Source: Elusimicrobium minutum Pei191
GTDB taxonomy: Bacteria > Elusimicrobiota > Elusimicrobia > Elusimicrobiales > Elusimicrobiaceae
Direction: 5' to 3'
Assembly: GCF_000020145.1 (NCBI RefSeq)
Contig: NC_010644.1
Location: 310,001-374,000 of the forward strand
Length of the DNA: 64,000 bases
Below the pieces are notes generated by a model. It was given only the letters and a program-made list of their open reading frames with translations. It ran no database searches and was not told the origin of the DNA. Below are positions 7,539 to 16,320 of the stretch, in pieces. A program made the translations under genes and the position numbers. The stretch's first letter is position 1. Each line of letters starts with the position of its first letter.

Positions 7539-9347
7539 ATGCGGGTAAGGATTAACAGAAAAAAAATAGTGGTTTTGCTTACAATATTTGCTACAGTGGG
7601 TTTTTTGCTTTTACCTATAATTGACGGGACTTTAAATAAAAATGCGATATTAAACAGCCTAAACAATAAGAGGGCCGTTCCTCAGGTTGCTTCTGCCAAT
7701 CCTCTCACAAGGGCGATGCAGTTTATATCTTCTTTATTAGGTATGAACAGAGGCAGAACGCCTGTACTGGCTAAGGCGGAACTTAGTAAAGGTTCACCAA
7801 ACTCAGATAAACTTACTTCCGCTCAAAGGGCGGCTTTAGGTTTAATACCCGGTGGGGAAGAAGTCAGCGTTCCCAGCAGTTCGGATATGTCTTTTGACGG
7901 AAACAGTTCTATTTTTGATTTAGGATCTGAAGTAAAAGATAAAAACGGAAACTGGGTTTCTATAGATAAACACTCTGCAAAAAGAGCATCCGCATCAGAT
8001 ATAAACAAGCAAAAAAATCAAAGCGCGTCCCGTTCAAATAAAAATTCTTATACCTCAAAACACCAATACGCTAATGATTCCTCCGGCGGGCCTTTAACAA
8101 AAAGTTTTACGGAAGGCGCCGCGAGAGGTATTTCAACAGGTGCGGGAGCCGCGGGCTCTAAATATTCTTTGGCAAAAGCCAGTATCGGCACTGGCGCTGG
8201 CGGAACGTTTTCTGCGTCAACCTCGGGCGCGGTTAATAATTTTTCAAGGGGCGATGTTTCTTTGGGCGGCGGCGCGGACGGGTTATCTCTTCCTAATATA
8301 AATAAAGCTTTTTCAAGCGCAACCCAAAAAGTAGCCGAGGCAAATGCTTATAAGGATGAAAACGGAAAGCAGCTGAGCGCTAAAGAAAAAACATCGGTAA
8401 GAGAGCAATACTTAAGAGAAAAATATAATGAACACATGAATGAAGCGTGGGATATGGTGGAAGAAGCGGCAAAAAACCGGTTATTTTCCGGCAGAATAGG
8501 TCAAGAAGCTGATTTTTATGAAGATGAAATAGTTTCTTCTGATTGTAAAGACGGCAAGTGCGAATATAAAAGCTCCTCTAAATTGATAGCTGAAAGAGAA
8601 AAAAATGCCGCCATAAATATTTTAAATGCTGTCGGCGTTAACGGTAACGATGCTCTTATAAGCAGTTATACGGAGGGGAAAGCTTTATCAGAATACAGAC
8701 CCGATATAGTATATGTTTATATGTCTTTAGATGATATTAGCAACAAAAGCGATAGCGAAGTAGTATCAGCAGTATGGGCAGGTAACACACCGGAAATAGA
8801 AGAAACTCAAAAACAAAAAAATGAAAGGAAAAAGCTTGCCGAAGATCTGAGGAAAGATTCTTCTTTATGTAATAAAGGATGTTTTGTGATTTCTAAAAAT
8901 ACGCCTTATTTTGAAGATGTCGCCAAATGCGCGGGCGGGAAAGTTTACGATGTTAAATCAAAAATAAGTAATTCCTCCAAAGATTATATTGTTATTGACG
9001 GCAAAAGAGCGGCGGAAGAGTTAAAAAACAAGCGTAATATTACGGTTGTTACCACCTCCAAGGCAACAAGTATAAAAGTTTATGATGTTTTGGGCGTGCC
9101 CGCGGCGAATATTATTTCAGCCGATAGAAATGATTTCTTGGGGTCTAAAAATGTTAGCGGAATGCAGCAATTTTCAAATAAAATTAACAGATCAATAGTC
9201 AACAAATATTCAATGCTTAACAAAAGCTTTAATGAAAAACAAAAAAATTATTTCGAACGCGAATTAGCTGACAGGACAGAATCGGCCTCAGCTTCAGCGG
9301 GAAACGGTGTTAATATAACAAAAACTTCCTCATATTTAAAGAGATAA
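7539..9347 (+). CDS. Tandem paralogue 3: membrane-anchored, Gly/Ser-rich protein with Cys pairs
   Basis: Not recognised; about 602 residues from the ATG at 7539, chosen because GGAGG lies just upstream and the paralogues begin the same way. Seen: a hydrophobic anchor ending GFLLLPIIDGTLNK, VPQVASANPLTRAMQFISS, EVKDKNGNWVSID, then a Ser/Gly/Ala-rich segment that replaces the EPDVFSRG block of its sisters, YKDENGKQLSAKEK, cysteine pairs CKDGKC and CNKGC, and a C-terminal alpha/beta-looking part (DIVYVYMSL, NITVVTTSKATSIKVYDVLG) matching NTVYVTGSPVTSLS of paralogue 1. The most diverged of the three. A strong terminator follows directly. Confidence 0.78.
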   Translation: MRVRINRKKIVVLLTIFATVGFLLLPIIDGTLNKNAILNSLNNKRAVPQVASANPLTRAMQFISSLLGMNRGRTPVLAKAELSKGSPNSDKLTSAQRAALGLIPGGEEVSVPSSSDMSFDGNSSIFDLGSEVKDKNGNWVSIDKHSAKRASASDINKQKNQSASRSNKNSYTSKHQYANDSSGGPLTKSFTEGAARGISTGAGAAGSKYSLAKASIGTGAGGTFSASTSGAVNNFSRGDVSLGGGADGLSLPNINKAFSSATQKVAEANAYKDENGKQLSAKEKTSVREQYLREKYNEHMNEAWDMVEEAAKNRLFSGRIGQEADFYEDEIVSSDCKDGKCEYKSSSKLIAEREKNAAINILNAVGVNGNDALISSYTEGKALSEYRPDIVYVYMSLDDISNKSDSEVVSAVWAGNTPEIEETQKQKNERKKLAEDLRKDSSLCNKGCFVISKNTPYFEDVAKCAGGKVYDVKSKISNSSKDYIVIDGKRAAEELKNKRNITVVTTSKATSIKVYDVLGVPAANIISADRNDFLGSKNVSGMQQFSNKINRSIVNKYSMLNKSFNEKQKNYFERELADRTESASASAGNGVNITKTSSYLKR

Positions 9348-9360
9348 TTCCAAAAATTAA

Positions 9361-9389
9361 AAAACGGCGTTTTAAACGCCGTTTTTTTT
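9361..9389 (+). terminator. Rho-independent terminator after paralogue 3
   Basis: AAAACGGCGTTT pairs with TAAACGCCGTTTT and is followed by a run of eight T. It closes the three-paralogue region before malic enzyme. Confidence 0.9.
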
Positions 9390-9472
9390 GTGTTTTTAAG
9401 GCTTAAACCGCGCGGTAAAATAAATTTGTTGTTAAATTTTTATTTAACGATTATTTTTGCTAAACTTTTAAT

Positions 9473-10942
9473 ATGAATTTAGAAGATAAAGATATTGCCG
9501 TTTCTTTAAAAAATATAAACAGTTTTTTTACGCATCTCGAAGCGGACGCGGCAGTCCATGCCAAAACTCTCTTTTTTAAAAAACTAAGTTTAAAAGCACA
9601 TTTATTTTACGGCGGTAAAATGACTACAATGCCTAAGGCTGCGCTGCCTTCGGCGGAATGGTTTAATGTGTGGTATACTCCGGGCGTATCCTCCGTTTCC
9701 ACTAGTATACGGGATAATAACAAAAATTCTTTTTCCCTTTCAAACAGAAGTAATTTAGTTGCCGTGGTAAGCGATTCAACCAGAGTGCTTGGCGACGGGG
9801 ATTGTACTTCGCCCGGCGGGCTTGGCGTTATGGAAGGCAAATCTTATTTAATGAAGCTTTTGGCTGATGTTGATGCCACTTCATTATGTATAGACAGCAA
9901 AGACGAAACGGGCAAGAATTCAGCCCAAAAAATAATTGATTTTGTTCTTATGGCGCAGCACAGCTTCGGCGCTGTAAATTTAGAAGATATAAGCCAGCCT
10001 AATTGTTATAAAGTTTTGGACGAGCTTAGAAAGCGCGCAATAATACCTGTTTGGCATGATGACGCGCAGGGCACCGCCACTATTTTGGCGGCAGGCCTTA
10101 TAAACGCTTTAGAGCTTGCGTATAAAAAAATGGAAACGGTAAAAATAGTTTTTTTTGGCGCGGGCGCGGCCAATATAACCGCGTGTGATTTAATTATAAA
10201 AATGGGTGCTGACCCTAAAAAAATAATTTTAATTGACGAAAAAGGCCCTTTAAATAAAAACCGTAAAGATTTGAAAGGAAGTTCTGATTTTTATAAACAA
10301 TGGGCTTTTTGCCTTCAGACAAACCCTCTTAACATAAGCGAAGTTGATGAGGCTGTAAAAGGGGCTGATGTCTTAATAGCTTTATCTAAACCGGGGCCGG
10401 GCACAATTAAGCCTAAGCAAATAAAGAGTATGAATGATAAGGCCATAGTTTTTACCTGTGCCAATCCCGTACCGGAAATTTACCCGCACGCCGCTAAAAA
10501 AGCGGGCGCTTTTATAACTGCAACTGGCAGGGGGGATTTTGATAATCAGTTAAACAACTCGGTTTGTTTCCCGGGGATACTTAAAGGCACGCTTCTTTGC
10601 GGAGCCAAAACAATAACGGATAATATGGCTGTCGCGGCGGCGCGCGCTATCGCTGATTTTGCTAAAAAGCGCGGCATTACGTCGGATAATATAGTGCCCA
10701 AAATGGAAGAATCTGATATATACCCCACAGTCGCCGCTGCTGTAGCTGAAGCTGCTGTCAAAGAAGGCGTAGCCTCTGTATATTTGGACCCCAAAGCCAT
10801 TTATGAGAGAACAAAAGCTGATATTGTTAAAACACAAGCAGCTTTTAACCTTTTGCAGGAAAGGAATTTAATAGAGCCTCCTCCTTTGGAAATAATAAAA
10901 AGCGCTTTAAAAGAAACACTGGAGGAAATGTGCGCCAAATAA
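9473..10942 (+). CDS. Malic enzyme (malate dehydrogenase, oxaloacetate-decarboxylating)
   Basis: Interconverts malate and pyruvate plus CO2 with reduction of NAD(P). Seen: WYTPGVSSVSTSIRDN, VVSDSTRVLGDGD, the metal-binding stretch PVWHDDAQGTATILAAGL (around residue 195) and the nucleotide-binding FFGAGAANITACDLIIKMGA. At 489 residues it is somewhat longer than the common short bacterial form, mostly through N- and C-terminal tails. No strong ribosome site precedes the ATG. Its end overlaps the next gene by 13 bases, so it is translated together with the fumarase subunits: malate is the shared metabolite, linking fumarate, malate and pyruvate in a fermentative branch (inference). Confidence 0.95.
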   Translation: MNLEDKDIAVSLKNINSFFTHLEADAAVHAKTLFFKKLSLKAHLFYGGKMTTMPKAALPSAEWFNVWYTPGVSSVSTSIRDNNKNSFSLSNRSNLVAVVSDSTRVLGDGDCTSPGGLGVMEGKSYLMKLLADVDATSLCIDSKDETGKNSAQKIIDFVLMAQHSFGAVNLEDISQPNCYKVLDELRKRAIIPVWHDDAQGTATILAAGLINALELAYKKMETVKIVFFGAGAANITACDLIIKMGADPKKIILIDEKGPLNKNRKDLKGSSDFYKQWAFCLQTNPLNISEVDEAVKGADVLIALSKPGPGTIKPKQIKSMNDKAIVFTCANPVPEIYPHAAKKAGAFITATGRGDFDNQLNNSVCFPGILKGTLLCGAKTITDNMAVAAARAIADFAKKRGITSDNIVPKMEESDIYPTVAAAVAEAAVKEGVASVYLDPKAIYERTKADIVKTQAAFNLLQERNLIEPPPLEIIKSALKETLEEMCAK

Positions 10943-11769
10943 AATCTTCTGATATTACAAAAACGATTGCTTCTTTGTGCAAGCAAGCGAATATTGAACT
11001 GCCAAACTCAACGGTTTGCTCATTTGCGGCTTGCGCTAAAAGATGTTCCGGCAGAGAGAAGGAGATTTTTAATATTTATTTAAAAAACGCCTCCATAGCT
11101 AAAGGGCAGCTTTTACCAATATGCCAAGATACCGGTATAACAGTTGTTTTTTTAGAAATAGGCGTCGGCGTTCTTATAAAAGGCGATTTATATAAGGCTG
11201 TTAACAAAGGTGTTTCTTTAGGCTATAAAAAAAACTTTTTAAGGGCTTCCGTGGTAAAGGATCCGCTTTTCGGGAGGGTAAATACAAAAGATAATACCCC
11301 CGCCGTTATATACACAAAAATTGTTAAAGGCAGTAAAATTAAAATAACGGTTGTACCAAAAGGCGCAGGCGCGGAAAATATGAGTGCGTTAAAAATGTTT
11401 AACCCTTCCGCCCCGATAGAAGAGATAAAAGATTTTATAGTTAACACCGTTAAACAGGCGGACGCCAATCCCTGCCCTCCCGTTGTTGTGGGTGTGGGAG
11501 TAGGCGGTACTTTTGACTATTGCGCTTTTATGGCAAAACACGCTTTAACTAATGAAATAGGCAGGGTAAATAAAGATAAAAATTATGCTTCTTTAGAAAA
11601 AGATATTTTAAAGAAAATAAATAAACTTGGCATAGGTCCCCAGGGGTTTGGCGGCAAAAATACAGCTTTAGCCGTATTTATTGAACACGCCCCCTGCCAT
11701 ATGGCAAGCCTTCCCGTAGCGGTTAACATAGGCTGCCATGTGCATAGGCACGCCAAGGCGGTTTTATGA
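10930..11769 (+). CDS. Class I fumarate hydratase (or related hydro-lyase), alpha subunit
   Basis: Alpha half of an oxygen-sensitive [4Fe-4S] fumarase/tartrate dehydratase. Seen: CQDTGITVVFLE near residue 60, the glycine-rich NPCPPVVVGVGVGGTFDYCA near 178-197 and conserved cysteines fitting the cluster ligands. GTG at 10930 is chosen as start because GGAGG lies four bases upstream; it overlaps the malic enzyme end. The stop overlaps the beta-subunit start in ATGA. By family knowledge the two subunits together equal one FumA chain. Tartrate dehydratase is the alternative; malic enzyme next door favours fumarase. Confidence 0.92.
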   Translation: MRQIKSSDITKTIASLCKQANIELPNSTVCSFAACAKRCSGREKEIFNIYLKNASIAKGQLLPICQDTGITVVFLEIGVGVLIKGDLYKAVNKGVSLGYKKNFLRASVVKDPLFGRVNTKDNTPAVIYTKIVKGSKIKITVVPKGAGAENMSALKMFNPSAPIEEIKDFIVNTVKQADANPCPPVVVGVGVGGTFDYCAFMAKHALTNEIGRVNKDKNYASLEKDILKKINKLGIGPQGFGGKNTALAVFIEHAPCHMASLPVAVNIGCHVHRHAKAVL

Positions 11770-12281
11770 TAAAACTTAAAACACCGCTTACTGTTAAAGA
11801 CTTGAAGAAAATAAAAACGGGAGACAGCGTTTTACTCTCCGGCGTTATATATACAGCCAGGGATAAAGCGCATAAACAACTGTTGGAAGAAAAGGTTTTC
11901 CCTTCATTTTTAAAAGGTCAAATTGTTTATTATGCCGGCCCCGCGCCCGCGCCTAAAGGAAAGGTTGTAGGAAGCATAGGGCCGACTACCAGCGGAAGAA
12001 TGGATAAATTTGTAAAGCAAATACTCTCAAAAAGCGATATAATTGCTACTATAGGGAAGGGCATGCTAAGCGCTGAAGCTAAAGAAGCCATGGTTGGCAA
12101 AGCTGTATATTTCGCGGCAATGGGCGGCGCGGGAGCTTTAATAGCTCAATGCGTTAAAAAATGCGAGTGTGTTCTTTACAAAGATTTAGGGGCCGAGGCA
12201 ATTTATAAACTTGAAGTTGAAAATATGCCTCTTATTATGGCTTTTGATTTATACGGAAGCGATATTTTCTGGAGGAAGTAA
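11766..12281 (+). CDS. Class I fumarate hydratase (or related hydro-lyase), beta subunit
   Basis: Beta half of the two-subunit fumarase; 171 residues, usual for the family. Seen: LTVKDLKKIKTGDSVLLSG and the VGSIGPTTSGRMDKFVKQIL region, then GKGMLSAEAKEAM and YFAAMGGAGALIA, all typical of this swivelling domain. ATG overlaps the alpha stop by four bases, indicating coupled translation. The stop overlaps the ATG of the next lipoprotein by one base, which ties this metabolic trio to the envelope cluster downstream. Confidence 0.92.
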   Translation: MIKLKTPLTVKDLKKIKTGDSVLLSGVIYTARDKAHKQLLEEKVFPSFLKGQIVYYAGPAPAPKGKVVGSIGPTTSGRMDKFVKQILSKSDIIATIGKGMLSAEAKEAMVGKAVYFAAMGGAGALIAQCVKKCECVLYKDLGAEAIYKLEVENMPLIMAFDLYGSDIFWRK

Positions 12282-12838
12282 TGAAAACATTTAAAAAATT
12301 CTTGGTTTTCGCTTTATTGGGCGTTATGCTTACCGCCTGCGCCAATAAAAAAGAGGAAGAGCCTTATTACAGAACCGGAAGCAAGCAAGAAATAGAAAAT
12401 TATTACAGAAACAAGGTTTTTGCACCCTATTTCGGCGAAAATAAATTTTATGCCACATATTCTATGGCAAAAATAATAAAGGAAGCCGATAAGGAAGGAT
12501 ATTACACGGTAAAATTTTTAAACGGCCCTTATGAAGGGCAAACAATAAAAACCAAAGACATCATAAGAAAAACACTTCCCGTTACGGCTGAGGATCTTAA
12601 ACGGGGCGATGTTGTTTTGAGAGATTTCTGGGTCCCTAGAGATCCTACCAAAAGCGCTAGAGACCGCTGGAATAAAGCGGTGGTATATGACATAAGAAAA
12701 ATCGACGAAGGCAGGGTGGTTATAGAGTTGCCGCATGACAGTAATGACTTTATTCCCACTAAAGAAACCGTTTATATAAGCGCGTTAAGACATATTGAAG
12801 ATCCCGTTACAAGAGATCCCAGAAGAATTATACCATAA
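12281..12838 (+). CDS. Hypothetical lipoprotein
   Basis: Family not recognised. Seen: a lipoprotein signal with lipobox LTAC (Cys20), then about 165 residues of mixed alpha/beta sequence with charged, beta-rich segments (YYTVKFLNGPYEGQTIKTKD and GRVVIELPHDSNDF) that resemble two small SH3/Tudor-like barrels. The ribosome site GGAGG lies inside the end of the fumarase beta gene and the ATG overlaps its stop. Ten bases later the barrel protein starts, so the two probably work together at the outer membrane (inference). Confidence 0.7.
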   Translation: MKTFKKFLVFALLGVMLTACANKKEEEPYYRTGSKQEIENYYRNKVFAPYFGENKFYATYSMAKIIKEADKEGYYTVKFLNGPYEGQTIKTKDIIRKTLPVTAEDLKRGDVVLRDFWVPRDPTKSARDRWNKAVVYDIRKIDEGRVVIELPHDSNDFIPTKETVYISALRHIEDPVTRDPRRIIP

Positions 12839-12847
12839 GGGGGATAG

Positions 12848-13543
12848 ATGAAAAGATTATTTAGTGTTATTTTTTTGTTAGTTTGCGCGGTGTGTGTGCA
12901 CGCCCAGGATTTAAGAAAGGATTCAATTTTAATTGACGTTCCCACAGCTGAAACGCTTGACCATTATTCCTTGGATTTTAATACAAGGTTTTTCTCACAA
13001 AACAGCGTTATGACAAGCGTTGATTTCGGTGTTTATCCGCGTCTTAATATAGGGTTTTCAATAGCGGCACAGGAGCTTATCGGCAATGAAACTCCTATTA
13101 AAGTTTTAACCCCTCAGCTTCAGGCTAAGTTTAAAATTTACGACGGCTCTCTATATTTGCCCGCCATAGCCATAGGTTATGACGGAAGAGAATATTTTTA
13201 TGACCGTCACATAAAAGAATACGCCCATGAAAAAAAGGGCGGTTATCTTGTGCTCAGCCGTGAAATTATAATTCCTAACCTGCAGGTTCACCCTGGTATA
13301 AACTTTTCTGATTTTGACAGTTCCGACATTTTCTTTTTTACCGGCGTAAACTTTAATATTGAAGACAAAGTTAATGTTTTGTTTGAATGGGATAATGTTC
13401 ATAACATAAAGGATTCACGCTTAAACGCGGGTTTAAGAATTTATCTTTTGGCTTCACTTGATTTGGATTTTGCTTTTAGGGATATGGCGCACAAAGACAC
13501 TTTTGAAAGAATTGTGCAGTTACGATGGAAGGCTAATTTTTAG
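12848..13543 (+). CDS. Probable outer-membrane beta-barrel protein
   Basis: Seen: a signal peptide (MKRLFSVIFLLVCAVCVHA), then about 210 residues of alternating hydrophobic/polar strands (LDFNTRFFSQNSVMTSVDFG, YPRLNIGFSIAA, LQAKFKIYDGSLYLPAIAIG) ending in aromatic KANF, the classic outer-membrane signature. The layout resembles YjbH-like exopolysaccharide-associated barrels, but I cannot assign it. GGGG precedes the ATG by five bases. Lies between a lipoprotein and a HAMP protein in one strand-coherent cluster. Confidence 0.65.
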   Translation: MKRLFSVIFLLVCAVCVHAQDLRKDSILIDVPTAETLDHYSLDFNTRFFSQNSVMTSVDFGVYPRLNIGFSIAAQELIGNETPIKVLTPQLQAKFKIYDGSLYLPAIAIGYDGREYFYDRHIKEYAHEKKGGYLVLSREIIIPNLQVHPGINFSDFDSSDIFFFTGVNFNIEDKVNVLFEWDNVHNIKDSRLNAGLRIYLLASLDLDFAFRDMAHKDTFERIVQLRWKANF

Positions 13544-13553
13544 ACGCCGTTTC

Positions 13554-13586
13554 TTATATCCCGCGCCTTAAAAACGCGGGATATAA
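13554..13586 (+). repeat. 12-bp perfect hairpin without T-run
   Basis: TTATATCCCGCG (13554-13565) pairs perfectly with CGCGGGATATAA (13575-13586) around a nine-base loop. It is followed by A-rich sequence and the next gene's ribosome site, not by T, so it is not a standard terminator; an RNA-processing or mRNA-stability element inside the cluster is possible. Confidence 0.5.
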
Positions 13587-13601
13587 AAAAGAGGGGCTTT
13601 T

Positions 13602-14087
13602 ATGCAAGATAATAAACAAATGCCGGCACAGCAAACCGTAAAACCCGTATTTAAAAGGCGGATTATCTTTATCAAAAAAGAGATGCAGTTTAAATATATG
13701 TTTTTAATAGGGATAAGCGTTATTTTAGGTATAGCTATAATGACTTTTGAAGTTCTTACTACATTGCAAAATATTTACGCTAACTATCCTATGGTGCTGC
13801 AGCCTTTATATGATAAATTCATACCTATAAGTTTAACGATAGGTTTGAAAATGGTTATTTTTTTGATTCTTGTTATGCTTGTTTCGGCTATTTTATCACA
13901 GAAAATGGCGGGACCTATATACAGGTTTGAAGTTACATGCAAGGAAATAGCCAAAGGCGATTTTTCCAAAAGAGTGAATTTGAGAAAAGGCGATGAATTT
14001 GGCGATTTGCAAAAAGATTTTAACAATATGATGGATGTTGTGGAAGCAGAGATAAAGAAGGGTAGAAATGAAAATAAACAATCTTGA
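13602..14087 (+). CDS. Small membrane protein with HAMP domain
   Basis: 161 residues: two membrane segments (FLIGISVILGIAIMTFEVL and LKMVIFLILVMLVSAIL) separated by a short periplasmic stretch, followed by a HAMP domain (MAGPIYRFEVTCKEIAKGDF, then RVNLRKGDEFGDLQKDFNNM). There is no kinase, cyclase or methyl-acceptor output domain; the chain stops just after the HAMP coiled coil. Such stand-alone HAMP proteins may act as partners for other signalling proteins (inference). The gene overlaps the TolC-like gene by 20 bases. Confidence 0.8.
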   Translation: MQDNKQMPAQQTVKPVFKRRIIFIKKEMQFKYMFLIGISVILGIAIMTFEVLTTLQNIYANYPMVLQPLYDKFIPISLTIGLKMVIFLILVMLVSAILSQKMAGPIYRFEVTCKEIAKGDFSKRVNLRKGDEFGDLQKDFNNMMDVVEAEIKKGRNENKQS

Positions 14088-15363
14088 AAAAATATCTTTT
14101 TTGGCAGTTATATTACTTGTTTCCCCGCATATTTTCGCGGCGGAGTACTTTAGCCGTTTTACTCCTGCGGCGGACGTTACTTTAGAGCAGGCTATAAGGC
14201 TTGGTATTGAAAATAATACCAACCTGCTAAGCGTTGAGCAGAGTATAATAATAGCCGAACACAGAGTAAATGAAACTTCGTTTATGCGCTTTCCGCAATT
14301 TGACTTAATGGCTTCGGCCACAAAATATGATTTGGAATATCCCACAGTTTTACCTGAAAGTATGGGTTTTAAAGTTTTAAGCCCCCAAAGCGGCCGGAAT
14401 GATAATTTATACGGCGTAAGAGTGTCTGCCGTGCAATATTTATACTCGGGAGGCAGAATTTCCGGTTCAATAAAACTTGCGAAAGCGCAGCTTAAAGAAG
14501 AAAAAAGTAAATATGAAACGGAAAGAAATAATGTTATTTTTAACGTAAAGAATTCTTTTTATAATATGCTTTACGCGCAAAAAAGGCTTGAAACTGCCGA
14601 AGAGGGTTTTAAAAGAGCACAAAACTACGCAAAAAAACAACCTTTACAAGGCTGGCGGGGAGTAGCGGTTACCGCGGCGGTTGAAAAGTTCAGAACGGAA
14701 GTTTTTGCGGCCAGGCATGAGTTTAAAAAAGCTCATTTGGATTTACTTAAAAATTTAAACAAAGAACTTAACGCCGAAGTTAAAATAAAAGGTGATTTTA
14801 AACCTTTTACGTTTGAAAGCGATTTGTCTAAATTGACGCTTTGGGCCATGCAGTTCAGGCCGGAACTTAAAACCGCTCTTTATGAACTTGAAGTTTATAG
14901 CATTTACACAAATTTAAGTATAAGCCAAAAATATCCCGATATTATTGTGGGCGCCAGTTTTGAACAGCTTGGGGATTCTTCTTTAGAAGATACCAACAAG
15001 CAAATAAGTATGGCGGTGCGTTTGCCCCTTTCATACGGTTTTATAAGCCAGCCCAGGCAAAGAAAAGCACAACAAAAACAAAGCACGCTCAGACGCGCCG
15101 ATCTTGAAGACAGAATAAGAATACAGGTGTCGGAAAACTTTAGTAATTTGACTTTCTGGCAGGCTGAGGTTGTACAAAGGGAAGCATCTTTGGAAATTCT
15201 GTCTAAAGAAATAGCCAAAAATGAAAAACTGGGATCTTTTGGCCAGGAATCTCTTTTAGCGTTGGAAGCTTACCAAACCGCTAAATACTCTTATCTTCAA
15301 GCCGTATTTGAAAACCTTAAATCTAAAGCAGGCCTTGAATGGGCGGTAGGCCAAGATTTATAA
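14068..15363 (+). CDS. TolC-family outer-membrane efflux/secretion protein
   Basis: Outer-membrane channel of type I secretion or RND-type efflux. Seen: signal peptide, then the first outer-membrane-efflux repeat starting VTLEQAIRLGIENNTNLLSVEQ, long amphipathic helices (RLETAEEGFKRAQNYAKKQ), a second repeat with LTLWAMQFRPELKTALYELE, and ISMAVRLPLSYGFISQPRQ. Length of 431 residues is normal. No membrane-fusion or inner-membrane pump gene lies nearby, so its partner is elsewhere or it serves the envelope cluster around it. Overlaps the HAMP gene. Confidence 0.9.
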   Translation: MKINNLEKISFLAVILLVSPHIFAAEYFSRFTPAADVTLEQAIRLGIENNTNLLSVEQSIIIAEHRVNETSFMRFPQFDLMASATKYDLEYPTVLPESMGFKVLSPQSGRNDNLYGVRVSAVQYLYSGGRISGSIKLAKAQLKEEKSKYETERNNVIFNVKNSFYNMLYAQKRLETAEEGFKRAQNYAKKQPLQGWRGVAVTAAVEKFRTEVFAARHEFKKAHLDLLKNLNKELNAEVKIKGDFKPFTFESDLSKLTLWAMQFRPELKTALYELEVYSIYTNLSISQKYPDIIVGASFEQLGDSSLEDTNKQISMAVRLPLSYGFISQPRQRKAQQKQSTLRRADLEDRIRIQVSENFSNLTFWQAEVVQREASLEILSKEIAKNEKLGSFGQESLLALEAYQTAKYSYLQAVFENLKSKAGLEWAVGQDL

Positions 15364-15375
15364 TTGTAAACTATT

Positions 15376-16320
15376 ATGAAAAAATATTGTCTTTTATTCG
15401 CTGTTTTTGTAACTGCTTTGCCTCTTTTTTCGGGAGAAATAAAGAAGCAGGACGATATTTTGCGCGAATTTTTGTGGAATGAATTTATTTCAACTCCTGC
15501 TGAAGAAAGAACAAAAGTAGGGCTTTCTTTATCAGCCGGCGGAACGCGCGGTTTCGCGCATGTGGGCGTTTTAGAAGTGCTTGAAGACGCCGGCACGCCA
15601 ATCGATATGCTTACGGGAACTTCTATGGGGGCGGTAATAGGTTCCGCTTACGCCGCCGGGCTTCCGATAAAAGGACTTTGGGAACTTGGCGAAAACATGA
15701 CTATTAATAAAGTTACCGATGATCTTGGCGTTACCGGTTTATTTAAGCTTATAGTAGGTAAAGAGCTTCCCACTTCACAGCAATTTGAGGTTTTTTTAAA
15801 CGAAAACCTGGAAAATAAAAATTTTGAGGATTTGAATATTCCTTTTGCCTGCCCTTCAATGGATATTAAAACGGGTGAGAAAGTTTTGTTCACTTCAGGC
15901 CCCGTGGCATTAGCGGTGCGCGCCAGTATGAATTTGCCCGGCGTTTTCGAGCCCGTGCAATACAGGCAGCGCCAGTTGGTAGACGGCGGGGTTGTGGACT
16001 ATTTGCCTGTTGGCGCGGTAAAAGATTTAGGGGCCGAATATGTTATAGCCTCCCTTGCTTTGCAAGATTACAGCGGCGTTGTTCCTAAAACAATAGCGGC
16101 GTACCTGTTAAGAATAGGCGATATAAGAGGCGCAATCTTAACGGAGGAAGCCTTGACTAAAGCTAATTTTGCCGTAAAGCCGAAAATAGCAAATATAGAA
16201 GTTCTGGCTTTTGAAAAGCTGCCCAAAGCGGGTGAAATAGGTGTTAGGGAAATGTATAAAAATCTTCGCGCTTTACAGGAAGATTTAATACTTTTTAATA
16301 TGAAAAAATATGCGAAATAA
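15376..16320 (+). CDS. Exported patatin-like phospholipase
   Basis: Patatin-family lipid acyl hydrolase of 314 residues. Seen: a signal peptide (MKKYCLLFAVFVTALPLFSG), oxyanion loop GGTRGFAHVG, nucleophile elbow GTSMG (Ser near residue 84) and the DGG motif in LVDGGVVDYLPV with the dyad Asp. All catalytic elements are intact. The signal peptide places it in the periplasm or on the outer membrane, unlike cytoplasmic RssA; membership of the PlpD/RssA-like class without its own barrel is possible. Lies 12 bases after the TolC-like gene and overlaps the TPR gene. Confidence 0.92.
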   Translation: MKKYCLLFAVFVTALPLFSGEIKKQDDILREFLWNEFISTPAEERTKVGLSLSAGGTRGFAHVGVLEVLEDAGTPIDMLTGTSMGAVIGSAYAAGLPIKGLWELGENMTINKVTDDLGVTGLFKLIVGKELPTSQQFEVFLNENLENKNFEDLNIPFACPSMDIKTGEKVLFTSGPVALAVRASMNLPGVFEPVQYRQRQLVDGGVVDYLPVGAVKDLGAEYVIASLALQDYSGVVPKTIAAYLLRIGDIRGAILTEEALTKANFAVKPKIANIEVLAFEKLPKAGEIGVREMYKNLRALQEDLILFNMKKYAK

